A DNA stretch of 64,000 nucleotides from Euwallacea fornicatus (lineage: Eukaryota; Arthropoda; Insecta; Coleoptera; Curculionidae). The position numbers and the translations under genes were made by a program. This document shows positions 10,505 to 22,773 of this stretch, piece by piece (within the stretch, counting starts at the first letter, position 1; the number at the start of each line of letters is the position of its first letter). The notes under the pieces were generated by a model. It saw nothing but the letters and a program-made list of their open reading frames with translations. It made no database searches and had not been told where the DNA came from. The stretch is from the NCBI RefSeq assembly GCF_040115645.1, contig NC_089564.1:2170001-2234000 (forward strand). The letters are read 5' to 3'.

Positions 10505-13321
10505 GTGGCGTGTAGCGTTCAAATTCACTCGATAGGAAGAAACGTGCATGCTTGGAACTTACCAAAGTGTTCAACTCATTAAATGAAATAAATTTTACTT
10601 ATCAAATTCGTGATTGATTGCAGGTAACTTGACAAAAATAAATTCTTTTTTCCAGGCAATTATAGTACAAATGCGTCAGTTTATCTAATATACTCCAGTA
10701 AATAAAATTATGCTGCAGCCCAGTTGAATGCACAACCATTAATCTAACTCCAAACAGACCGTTCGACGTTTTTATTGGATTTAAATTACCAGACATGCTC
10801 CGGATACATCAATTTTGCCCTATATTTTAACAACCCCGCTTAATTGCTCTACTGGCAAGGACCGACACAATAAATCACAAGTGGACTAAAAAGATTAAAA
10901 ATCAAAATTAACGTTTCAAAATTTTATTCTCGCAGTCACGTTAATTATGAACGGGCCTACAGATGCTCGTTTCAAAGTTTTCTTTGAGCACACACACTCT
11001 CCGACTAAAACTGGGCAGAAATACTAGGATAACAATGTATAAAAGCTCCCTTTCATTAACGAAACACAAAAGACCACTCAGAAGACTGGGTTGTTCCTTA
11101 AAATTTACACTCCAACTCTAATTTCCTTAAAAGAATTAATTATCCTGCAAAGTCCTGAACTAGGCACTTGTATTCACTGCTGTGACACATTACCTCTTGG
11201 ATTTCCTGCCTTCGAACCTGTACTAGCTTCGGCAATCTATTATTAATAAAGGTATTGAGAAAGACTTCGATTTAAGCCTCAATAAATTAGGAGAGACGAA
11301 TGAATAGGAGTTTAGGGAGGATTCAGAATTTAATCAGAGACATCTCACAAACTACACTATAGCACGAATATTGCGTATTCGTCACTTTCGATGCAACACG
11401 GATGCAGAAACTTCCCAACATATCACCAAAAGCGTCAGCTCTTAAGCTCTATCTACGAATTGACTATTCATATGGCCTCCAAGTCTAAACTAGCTTGCAT
11501 GAAATGCAAATAGTGGTAATGCACGTCTAAAGTTTCATGAATATTATTTCGCATTCCAATAAGAGTTTCCGAATTAATATGTAAAGTTTTTAATGCCTTG
11601 CTCGAACTAATTATATTATAAGGTAAGAACAGTTTTAAGGATAGTGAATGTCGATATTGCGCGCAGGCACTAGAAACTAATTAAAACTTTTAGACTCTTG
11701 TTGCTAGTTGGATATTATATGTAGTTATTAGGCAGTTATTTTATGGGGCAAAAGTTTAAATGTTTTGAGACGAGATACTTTAATAACAAGGCTTATAAAC
11801 TGAACTTAAAGGAGTTGAACTTTTCTTCAATGCAACTTCGTCGAAATTATTCGATACTGTTAAACATTTCATAACCCCTCGAGATATTCCTGCTTTACTG
11901 GTCTTTTTAAATTGGAAAGTAATTAGATGACCTGAGTAATTCTCCACTTTCACGAGAGAGAGAGAAAGAGAAAGAGAAAGAGAGAATAAAAGGGGGTTGG
12001 AGAACGACGGAGAGACTCGCAGATTTATTGAGGTAATAACTTGGTTATTTATTATTGACTTATGAATTGATGCTTCTAAAAGGACGAAACGTAACTGTTA
12101 TTCTACATTATTACGTATTTATTACACATTAGTAATCATAGCTACACAAAGTGTCTGTTTTTAGAAGGTTTGAGTAACCATAAAAGACGGCACTTAGGTG
12201 CAATTGAAAGAAAGTTGAGCCATTCGGAGGTCAGGAATACGCCTGTTTCAAATTTGAAAACGTCTAATGACCTTCGCAGCTATTCAAAGTAATTGAAATT
12301 TTGAAAAAACATATTTATTTATGATTTAAATAATCCTCAGCTTAATTGGAATGTAAATCAAAATGATTGATGTTTCACAATTATAACTTTTCCTCTTCTA
12401 CAGCGTGGCGATTTCACATTTGAAATTCGACGTTACGATTTTCGACAACCATCATCAACTTTGTTTTTTATTTAATTTATTTTTTATATTTTGGCTGACT
12501 TTCGCCTAACGTCAAATATAATTAAAAAAATAATACAAATTTATCAGTTAAACGCTTTGAAAATGAGATTTAAATATACGAGCTTCTTCGAAAACACACC
12601 TACAGAGATATAAAGGAAGATAACACCAGTTCAAAAGTATTTTCTATTCAATCACAGGATTTTAGCTCAGTTTGGAAATTTTACAGGCGGTGTGTGAAAT
12701 CTTAAAATATCCTCAACTATAATAAACGGCAATGAATTAAATTCTCCATTAGACTCAACGTAATCCTTCTACGTCGAAAATAATTATTAAGCTAATCGGA
12801 CAATGTGGAGAGTCTTGAAAAACATAAATATCACTTTTTTAAGATTCATATCATCCATTAGGATCTAAATACTTCGTTCTGGAGGGCATCAATGAAGGCC
12901 TGTCTTTCCACTACTGCATTAGATGATTCTATTTCATACGTGCATTCTAACCGAGTGGTTCGCAAAATACTATTTTTCATAATGACAAATCACTCTCAGT
13001 AAAAATATATATAATAGTAAAAACAATCATATGTATTATCAATTAATTTTCGAGCAATAAGTGATAAATGCAATTTGGGGTGGGAAAAGGCACGAGGGCA
13101 TGCTGGTTTAGAATTATTCATAATTTTCGATGCATGAACTATATTTGGAGAAAAATTCTATAAACCACATACTACAACTATGAAACTAGTGATATAAATT
13201 TTATCATGAGAACTCAATTTACCATATGTTCTACACTAAAAATTCTCGCATTTCATTATTAAATAACAATTCTACCCACAGCAATAGACACCGACACAAA
13301 TTTTATCATTTATAATATAAT
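10505..13321. other. Intergenic, no gene seen; one purine microsatellite
   Basis: No protein similarity or RNA gene. A GA-rich simple repeat, made of GAGA and AAAGAG units, occupies about 11955-11988. Otherwise featureless AT-rich DNA. Confidence 0.55.
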
Positions 13322-14002
13322 ATTATACCGGGAATCTACTAAATAATGGCATTAATTTTAAGGCGGTAATTCCTTGCCACATTTTATGAAAAATAATTTT
13401 AATAAATGTATATCCTATCTTGCTTCATTTTCGTGATACTGAGTGTCAAAGTTTTATTATATTTTTCGGTTTTTAATAAATATTTTCGGACATATTTAAT
13501 AAATGCATTAATAAATTAGTATTTTAATTTTTGTTAATTATAAAATGTTTTGATAATTAATTTATGTATAAAGAAATTTTTTATCACCAATATCTCGAAA
13601 TTCGTTGCTCTGAAAGGTTTCGATTAAGTATAACTTTTTTTATTTAGGACTGACGAGGGAGCAAGACGTAATCTATTAGAAGTCAAAATACAGAGTCCTA
13701 AAAATGCTTGGGCAAATTTACCATAAGAACATTACTACAGATATTACACCTTCCACATTGCAGTAAAACCGATATTATATTGAACTTGTCGCCTTTGAAA
13801 ACCCCTGAATATTAAATTTTATTGAGATATTGCTCTTAGGAACGAAAATATTTATGAAAAACCGAAAAAAAAAACTTTAGCACCCTGTATCATGAAAACG
13901 AAGCAAGATAGGACATATATTTATAAGAATTTTGTTTCATAAAATGTGAAAAGGAATGACCCCTTAAAAATAAAGCCACCATTTAGTAAACACGCTGTAT
14001 AC
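13322..14002. mobile_element. Foldback MITE, about 680 bp
   Basis: The left arm (13322-13490) and right arm (about 13855-14002) are inverted copies. Landmarks are CCTATCTTGCTTC at 13412 with its inverse GAAGCAAGATAGGA near 13901, ACATTTTATGAAA at 13380 with its inverse near 13945, and the outer CTACTAAATAATGGC with its inverse near 13976. The middle has no ORF. Confidence 0.8.
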
Positions 14003-15006
14003 TTATAATATTATACGCGCATCGAAAACTATCAATTATTTCAGATCAATATGCATGAATGTAAGCTGGAATGGAAAAATCACGACTGCCTCTGTTTGTA
14101 CTTTTTTCAGAAATACGTAATTATACTGAAGGCAAAAAATATTTGCACAACACTTTTTTGTTCGATTTTAGATCCAGGCGACTGAAATTTTATATCAACA
14201 CTTGATATATTAAAAGTATACTAATAAACTGTATTATCTTTATCAAAGAGAATTTTTTACAAATCGTATACTTCTAAAAAGCATCAAATTCATTAGAAAC
14301 GATTGGAAAAAAAAAACATTTGCACATTTATTGGCTCAAATTGCTATGTTTTTTTATTAGTTTATTTAGAATTTTTTTTGCTTCATCGATATCGTAAAGA
14401 CATTTTCTACTATTTCAGTAAGTTGAAATTGCTGTTCGCCTTGGATTGAAGTTTTAGGCTTTCAGATACATCATTAAAAGGTATGAAAAATGAGATATGA
14501 TGAAAACAAAATCCGTAAAAGATGTCCATGTAAACTTATTCGAGAATGTTATGGAAAATAAAAAAAGAAACTCTTAAAGATCTTACATTGACGCAATAAA
14601 AAAATTAAGTTTTATCATCATCGAAGTAATATGACCAGTTTGATTATTTTCCAATGTCAAGTTTAACCTATCGACTAATTATTGGTTGTAAAATATTAAT
14701 CCTTTTCATCAAAGAATTTTTCGAATATTGAATTGTGAACGTGGCAAGAATATTCACATTTTTAACGCAGTCATGTACACTTTCTGGTCCATTCTAACTG
14801 ACAAAAGAATTCCGACAACCCAATAAATCTTTTTAAAACAACTACATATACAATTCGATGAAAAATTAAAATTTTATCGCGATTAGAAAAATTTCTGCCA
14901 GTGTTTGAAACTCTTATAATTGGAATCGGTCCTCAATAATAAAATACCTAATTTTGAGTATAATATAGTTCGCAATGAAAATTCCCAAATAAACACATTA
15001 ACAGTC
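14003..15006. other. 3' flank of ORC3, no separate gene seen
   Basis: AT-rich DNA downstream of the ORC3 stop codon. It presumably contains the ORC3 3' UTR and end-processing site, but no clear AATAAA close to the stop on the minus strand was identified. Confidence 0.5.
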
Positions 15007-18000
15007 TTATCCCTCCCAAGTCAAACGCATCACATGATCCATTTTTCTTTTGGAGCTCTTTATAAACCCAAGATATTCCAATTCGGCTACGGCTTGTGTA
15101 AAACGAGCTCTGTAAAACTGGTAAGGAAACATTTTTTTAAATGGAGATCTACTATGATGCGACAAAATTACTGCCGCAAAATTTGATCTATGTGGGTATA
15201 ACCGTTTTACTAGAAGAAAAAGGATACTGTAATTCAGGATTAACCACCTTCTTAGACTTATCATCCAAATCATCGTCTTCTCTAGGATCTACAACACATA
15301 AAAACGCCAACAGCCAATCATATAAATTAATCATTTTGCCCCATTCCAGATGGAGCTTATATGCAATGCAAATATCAGGCATCGTAGCTTTGACCGTTCG
15401 AGTATTTGAAATTTCGCAACATTTACACTAAAACTTCCAATTTTACTAAAACTAAAAAGCTGAAATGTCTTCTTTCACCTGCAAATAATAATACGGATCG
15501 TTGAGGGCGTTATGTATGGCCGAACGGTGAGTTCCAACTATCTTATCTTTGATGGAAATATCATCGAAGAAACATATTTCATACAAATGCAATGAGCTCG
15601 GATGAACCATAAAGATTTCGAAATTTTTTGAAAGAAAATTCAGAATTTCCCCTCTTAGCTTTTCATACTTGTTAAGCGGTTTTATTTGTTGTTTCGAAAG
15701 TGACATAAGCGCCTAAAAAAAACAAAATTATTTTCGGTTTAAAAATTTAAGAGACTTGCCTCTTTCAGAGCTTTTCTGTCAGTAAGCCCACTCAGAGCAA
15801 CATCTTGAATCGATTCAACCTCAACATTCGTAACATCGATCGAATCAAGAACATCTAATTCGTTTTTAAAACGTTTTATTGTCATACAGAAGTCTTTTAA
15901 TTGCGTCTTTTTACTGCCGGTGTTAATGTAGCATTCCATTACTTTGGTGATTTTTTCCAATTTAGAACTCAGTTCATCTTTGGATTGGAAGCTAAGCAAT
16001 TGAAAACACTCCTTGTATTCTTGAGATTCAGTTATGGTTTTCCTGACAGTCAAAGCATAAATCTCTCTGATCTAGAAATTAAATTAAAATATTTAATTTG
16101 TTTCAGCTCTATTAGGATTTAACTGAGGCACACTGATTAAAATGACTTTTAAAGTCTGTAGCCTTAAGGCAATAAAAGCATTTCTAATAAATGGTATTGT
16201 CTAAATAGCCAACGGGCATACTTAAAACAATAAGCAATAAAAATATATGCACAAAATAAAGCTGTGGCTCAAGTTCTCGGAGAGCTGATTCATCTTCATC
16301 AATCAAAATTGAATTTGAGATTAAGTTAAATAACATCTATGACTATTTAAGCACCACACGCCTTTGCCATTACCCGCTGGTACACCTTCCTCTCTTCACT
16401 CATTAATTTACATTAACTGATAGTATTTATTCAAGTTCAATGACGTCTTTTCTTTTTAGTCTTGATCAAATCTTAATTCAAATTTGATTAGGATTTCAAC
16501 AGTAAGTAAATGATGTATCGACATCTTTCAAATAAGAACTACTTTCATTTCCTCGCATTGTCTATTATCCCACCATCCCATTAAAAACTATTCAAAGCAT
16601 TGTTAGGTTGAAGAGTTTTGAAAGCAGTTTTGGCCAAAAGTATGATATGAAGTAAATATGGACTTTAACAAATTTGTTTAACGAGGGTAGATAATAGCTC
16701 TCTGCCCTAATACAAGAATATATATAAATTTAGCTACATAATTATATTAAAAATATATATATTTGCATGGCAGTCCTTGGTGGCCTCTACTATTTAACAG
16801 ACACCAGGAAAATATAGAAAAATTGTAATACACACTTCGTATTGGTTGAGAGCCTCCCTTTGCAGTGACCATAGATCCTTCTTATTACTTATAAATTTAA
16901 AACATTTTAGTCTCAGATGATGAAAAAAAAACGAACTTTGATTTAGCTTCTACACGTATCAGACATCACCACGAACATGAAATCTTGAAAACATGTTTTG
17001 TGTTGGTGTCAAATTTATAGTACTTTGGATCTTAGTACTAATGAAAAACGTGTAATTCAAACGTAGTAGGTCAATGTTACGTTAAAAATACCATATTAAT
17101 ATTGTTTGTAACTACATTTACTTAAAACTAAATTGACGAAAAATACGCAAACGTTCTTTTTACGACATACGAGCAGTATTCTTGACAGAATGGTATATAA
17201 CTAGTTTAGTAAATTTCATACATTTATAGAAACATTTTGCTTTCTATGCTAAAATAGAATTGTTCTTACTATAAATTTTATTGCATAATCAGACATTCCG
17301 ATCGTTGGCAACACAGAATAGATAAAAAAAACCTTCAAACAGATTAACTGAAATATTGGGGCAATATCTCGGTTAATCCGGAAGCAATGCATTAAGATAT
17401 CAACTTATTAAGGACAGTGAATAAAAATAGTCAACATCGTCTTCTTACACAAACAAATGAAAATGCATTGAAGAAACATTTTGTTTTTAGAAAATTAGTA
17501 TTTTCTTATATCTGTTGTAACTATTGCTTTTAATTTTTGCATACGAATTAAAGGTAAAATGACATATTTTGTTATGTTCAAAACATATGAATTAGAGGCG
17601 ACTCCAGTGGAGATTGATAGGCGCCAGGTACTTCAAATTAGTATGTTCTTTCCTCGATCTATTTATGGTTAAATAAGATTAAAAAAAAAATACAAATTTG
17701 AGACATCAAACACATATCTACCACTCGCCGGCCAAAACCGTCTTAGGTTTATCGTTATTAAAATATTTGGTACAATTGGAAAATTAAGTATGCACAATGT
17801 CTTCATTCATTATGAGATATTTCTAGTCCAGGTTATTTCAAGCACAGGATAGCTGCACGTCATTCTTTAGAATAAACGTTCACAGCAGACAATCTAAAAG
17901 AACTAGATATAGCAAACAATTATCGGCAATCGGAAGGCCACCATGTATTAGTATTCCCACGACGTTATTTTGTCGCTAGAGATGCCACAAAAGGGTCTCA

Positions 18001-21000
18001 AAACTCCAAAAAAAGATACAACATCCATTTCTTCTAGATCACTGCTTAATAATTTCTAACAAAAAGATGGCGAAACAAGGACAGAAGTACTTTTGTTTAA
18101 TTTGTACGATTTAAAAAGAAAAGCATAAATCATTATTTAATCAAAATCCATGAACTGTAAAATTATATATATGCGTTCGATTACACTCACATATTTTTCT
18201 TCCTAATAAGGAATTTTCCTTACCTGATTATTACTAGTAGAAACAGCAAGTAAGTATATACTTATACATACCGATACGTATATATAGCAATTTGCATATA
18301 TTGGACCCAATAACAGTACAAACCTTAATTTCCAAAGGAACTTACATTCTTTCCCATGGGAGCACCAGGCAAATCTCTCACCAGGACATGCAAACACTTC
18401 AAAAATACATGCAATCTCCTGGTATACTTCTGAACTGCTATCACTTTGTCATATAAAACCATCTTTAAATATTGGTCGTCCGTCAAGAGCTTAATTCTAT
18501 TTTCAGGTGGCTCAGCTTCAACAAGATTCCTAAATGATAACAGATGACGGACGCTCTCATAATCATCGTGTTCAAACAGATCTATTACTTCTTTGATCCC
18601 CCTTTTGTCAGTTTGACAGAGGGCCATAGCGTTGCCTTGACAAAAGTGCTCCATCATGGCAATCTAAAATAATCTTTAGTATAAAGATGTTAACTATTAT
18701 TCAAACTCACCTTAATATTTTGTACAAAATTGTGAACTGAAAAATCGTAAAACAAAAAAATTTCGGTGAACAAATCAAAAACTCTGCCTCCCAATTGAAA
18801 GGGGCAGAATGGCGTGAAGAGCAACTCCTCTAACACATTGTTCAAGTGTACTATAGATGGTTGGCATTTAAATACTTGCACATTGATTTTAGATATAACC
18901 TGAATTAATATGTTCAATAAAATCTCATTAAGCAGCAAAGATGAAATTCTTACGTGATAAGGCAATGATGTATACAAAGAAGATATCGAAGTGGCTATCC
19001 CAAAAATTAATACAAAAGGAAGCTTATGTAGATACGAACTAATAATCAAGATGAAATTTTGTAACACCTTAGGACTAAAGGCTTCAAAATCTGGAATGAT
19101 CACCGCTAATTTGAGTTTCTTCGTTTCAGTCTCATATAAGTCATCATACCACCTTTGCAACAATGGAAGGCTGGGAGTAATTGTAGCTAAAGAAAAATTA
19201 AAGAAACCACAACTCAACTTTCCTACAAAACCTACTTTCATTATTCAGAAACTGGCCAATCATGGATTCAATTAGATTTTTAAGTTTTCCGCATTGCTGA
19301 CTACGTAAAAGAGCCACGTGTGGCGTTATACGATCTTTCAGAAGTTTGTCCAAGTTCTTGAACTGTGCTTCGTGATCGGGCATGTTAATACCTGGGTTAA
19401 AAATAATGAAATATAAAAATTCTATACGACATACTAAAAATATCGAAATGTTCAATTATCACGGAAAATATTAAAATAATCTTTAAAAAATATATGGTCC
19501 CATATTCAGAGTTCCACATTATAATTGAGCATTCTTATTATTTTTGGACACTGCCTATGCATAATAACTTAACCAACCTGTTAATAATGCTGCAGCAGGA
19601 ATTTCATCAGGCTCTGCACGGCTTGTTTCGACAAATCTTAATAAGTCTGATGTTGTGGAAGCAAACATTTGAGCTGTTAAGGTCTACATAAAATAAACAT
19701 TAATTAATGCTTGAGGGACACTAAAAAATGGCCAATTTTCAAACCTCGTATTCATGACTAATAGCTTCCCATAGAGATGTAAACTCTTGGTACCATAAAT
19801 TATTCGAAAACATGTTTGATTTTTTGCTGGACTTATATACTTTCTTGGATGTATTCCTGAGCCCATTTTTAAATACAAATACACCCTGAAGCAAGAAAAA
19901 AATGCCACTGATAAATATCTTCAAGAGCACCTTAAGTATTAAAAGTAAAGAATTAAGAAAATATTATTGAAGAATTTTCTCATTAACCATTAATGTGTCT
20001 TTGGCATATGGTTTCTTCTCAGGTTTCCTCGAACAGTAAATTGCTCAAAATACCTCGAAATATATTGCAATTTCTTAAGCATGTACGCCAATATACCTCA
20101 GCAATCTACCCCTTCGATTTTCTTTTAGGAGAAGCTTATAGGGTTATTTACATAGGACTGTCTTCAATATTTTATCAACACAATATTCTTAACATTATTT
20201 AGTATTCAGAATTATAATGATCAAGCAATTATAACATGTCTACCCAAGTTGATTTTAAACATGTAAATTTATCTTTATTGTTGTTGGAATAGGTAATATT
20301 TTAAAATTCTTATTAGGATATATTAATTTAGGGCTCTAACTCTTTACATTTAAATAAAAAGGGCACTAAATACTGATAATGAATTTAAAAGTTATTTAAA
20401 GTTAAAGCTGTGGTATATATTTTTACTAGTGCAATAATTTTGTCCAGGAGTTTATTTATTCAACAACCTTGGGAGTAAATTGAAATATCAATGCACTGCC
20501 TTTTATGGTTCCTTGTTTTTGATAAAAAAGGCAAAAATTAATAAAATTTACGAATGCTATTAAAAAAAAATTCAACATGAAACATAATTGCTACAATATA
20601 AATTCTTTTATGTTGCAACAAAGCATCCATTCCATGTATCATTCCTGTATCAGATGGGCTTGTTGGTGTTAATTTCTCAATTATAGTTTTGTAAGTAAAT
20701 TACTTTTATTGAAATGCATTATTTGTATTTGATGAGAGGAATCTACATCAATTTGAATAGGTAAAAGGTATGAAATTAGGGCAATTGGTTCATTTACAAG
20801 TTGTCCTTAATACACACCTATTATAATTTGTTTAAGTGAAAACAATTAAAGATAACAACCCCAAAACCTTTTTTTAAAGTTGGAATGAAAAAGCCCATCT
20901 AATAAAAATAATATAAAGGATGCAATGTTTAAGGATAGAAATTTTATATTGTAACCCATTTGACTTTATTAAAATTCTATGTGGATCAATATACAAAATG

Positions 21001-21358
21001 ACTATTTTTAGTTCAGGAAGTTAATGTAGGATGACTCAAAAGAAATGAAGATTTAGTCTCCACTGAACTGCTTGATCCTCAATACAATAGCAGAAAAAAT
21101 TCTATGAATAGATTATAAATAGAACAGAAAAGTTGAGGGAAGTTGGAGAGTTATATAGGTAGTAACAGTAATAAAATAATATATAGGTGCCTAAGCCTAA
21201 AAATAACAAGTGATAACACTCAAATGCGCAACAATTTTCAAAATTTTCAAAGGGGTATAAAATAAAAGTAAAAGCAACACAACTTCCAACGCACTAAAAT
21301 AAAAAAAATGCCATGAATAAATTACCTTAGAAACTGATATAGTTTCATTTTTTGCCAT
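15007..21358 (-). CDS. ORC3: Origin recognition complex subunit 3
   Basis: Subunit of the nuclear complex that marks replication origins and loads MCM helicase; the Drosophila orthologue is latheo. Ten coding exons can be joined in frame (minus strand): 21358-21326, 19885-19745, 19683-19578, 19391-19236, 19186-18711, 18663-18346, 16071-15760, 15712-15479, 15427-about 15248, 15117-15007, giving about 688 aa (human ORC3 is about 711). The start MAKNETISVSK is followed by GVFVFKNG, like the N-terminus of animal ORC3. Other landmarks are CGKLKNLIESMIGQF, the DLPGAP region, PDICIAYKLHLEW, and the C-terminal winged-helix ending LEYLGFIKSSKRKMDHV and RLTWEG. Intron 1 (1.4 kb) and the intron at 16072-18345 are long, the rest short. 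The intron at 15713-15759 appears to be GC-AG. The donor at the end of exon 9 is uncertain (15248 or 15203); the first gives a family-like length. ORC3 is the non-AAA-active partner of ORC2, so no Walker motif is expected. Confidence 0.95.
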
Positions 21359-21526
21359 TTCCTTTTTACACTGATTCTTAAATTCGTCTTCAAGTAACCA
21401 ACTGCATTAAACACAAAACATTCGTTTATATTACCATAATATCAGTTATAAAAATTAATAACTTAAAATTTACAACTTTAACCTAAAAACGTAAATAAAA
21501 AAAACAACATTAAGATTTAAATAGAA

Positions 21527-21534
21527 TTCCCGCC
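21527..21534. promoter_or_regulatory. E2F-like site upstream of ORC3
   Basis: The octamer TTCCCGCC, in the context AATTCCCGCCAA, lies about 170 bp upstream of the ORC3 ATG in otherwise AT-rich DNA. It matches the E2F/DP consensus TTTSSCGC at seven of eight positions. ORC and MCM genes are known E2F targets in animals, so position and gene fit. The role here is inferred. Confidence 0.5.
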
Positions 21535-21871
21535 AACCTTGAACAATGACTGGTGACATTGGCATTGAATGTATTAGAGATTTCCTTTCGCATGTGATTC
21601 TTGGTGCATTTACCTACTCTATTTGCCAATGCTCAACTTCTCTTCTCACCTCAAGGAAAAACTCAACAATAGAATTCATAAAACTTAAAAAAAAGAGTAT
21701 TTATGCATGTAGTCAGGACGCATTGATTGGTATCACTGTTATTCGTCAAACGTAAGATAAAGAGCTTCCCAAAATTAAATGGCAGGAGTTAAACAGCGAA
21801 ATCTTCAATCCGAAATAATATTAGTTGAATATATTTGTAAATAGTCCTCCAAAAATAATTTATTTCATAAA

Positions 21872-22110
21872 GACAGGGTGCTAAAAGTTTCAGATTTAAA
21901 AATATTATTTCATAGCTCGATCAGTTTTTAAGATATCAAAAATTGAAGGTCAGGAAACGGACAAAGAATAACATGCAGTAACAGAATTTGAGGCAATAAA
22001 AGGGACCCTGACACCAAAGTCCAAAAGTACCTCTAGATTAGTTTTAAAAACAAATTGTGAATTATCGCCATGTAAGTTTATAAGAACAGTGTATTTTTAC
22101 ACCCTGTATT
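21872..22110. mobile_element. Short MITE-like insertion
   Basis: The stretch is bounded by ACAGGGTGCTAAAAG at 21874 and TTTTTACACCCTGTATT near 22095-22110, which are inverse ends of the CAGGGTG type seen in many elements of this window. No ORF. Confidence 0.5.
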
Positions 22111-22773
22111 ACAATAACGAATGTTATTGGGAATATATTTTATATTGCATATTAGTGAATGTTTCACTATTTATTCTAAATCTTTTGATTTATACGATAC
22201 CCTGTATATTTGAGTTACATTTGCAATTAGAGCTACGCAACCCTTCAAGTGAATAAAAAATCATAATAAAATGACAGAAGCCATTGACATTAGTCGTTGC
22301 TGTCATTTATGGTGGCCTGGAATTGTGACAGATCGTCTTTTCCTTCACTTTATAAAGTTTAAAGATTGGCTAATTTGTATTATTTATTTATAATAAACAT
22401 ATTTATTTTAAAGTAAATAATAAAATACCATAAAGTCTAAATCATTTATGAATTTAAGGTAACGAGTTGCGTCACTTGTATTTTATTTGTTATTATCCTA
22501 CGCTATCCTGTCCTACAAGATAAGAAGAATTCAACTGCTTGAAATTCCCTTAGACTCCTATAAGAATCTAAATGCCCATTTTTACATAATCTTTTAAGGC
22601 CTTGAAAGAAAATATCGATTTTTACCAATTCTCACGCCTATATACATAGATTATATGCTTTAACAGTCTTAACAGGAATTTTTGTTTAAAAAAAGTATAC
22701 TTCATTTGTAGCTTATAGTCAAGTGACGGTATCTAAGTAATAATAACTCCAATTGAGGTTAAATTAGGTAATA

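Larger units (their letters stand above)
21359..22773. promoter_or_regulatory. Divergent intergenic region between ORC3 and CD98hc
   Basis: About 1.4 kb separates the two start codons, which point away from each other, so both promoters must lie here or nearby. It contains an E2F-like site next to ORC3 and a short MITE-like insertion at about 21872-22110. The 69-codon ORF at 21546 overlaps the presumed ORC3 promoter and has no recognisable features. Confidence 0.6.

Noticed and set aside
11955..11988. GA-rich run considered as a GAGA-factor regulatory element
   Set aside because: Simple microsatellite far from any gene (3 kb from the ORC3 3' end), so no regulatory role can be supported.
14920..15431. 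Overlapping plus-strand ORFs at 14920-15186 and 15141-15431
   Set aside because: They are antisense to the last two ORC3 exons.
15901..16122. 73-codon plus-strand ORF
   Set aside because: Antisense of an ORC3 exon.
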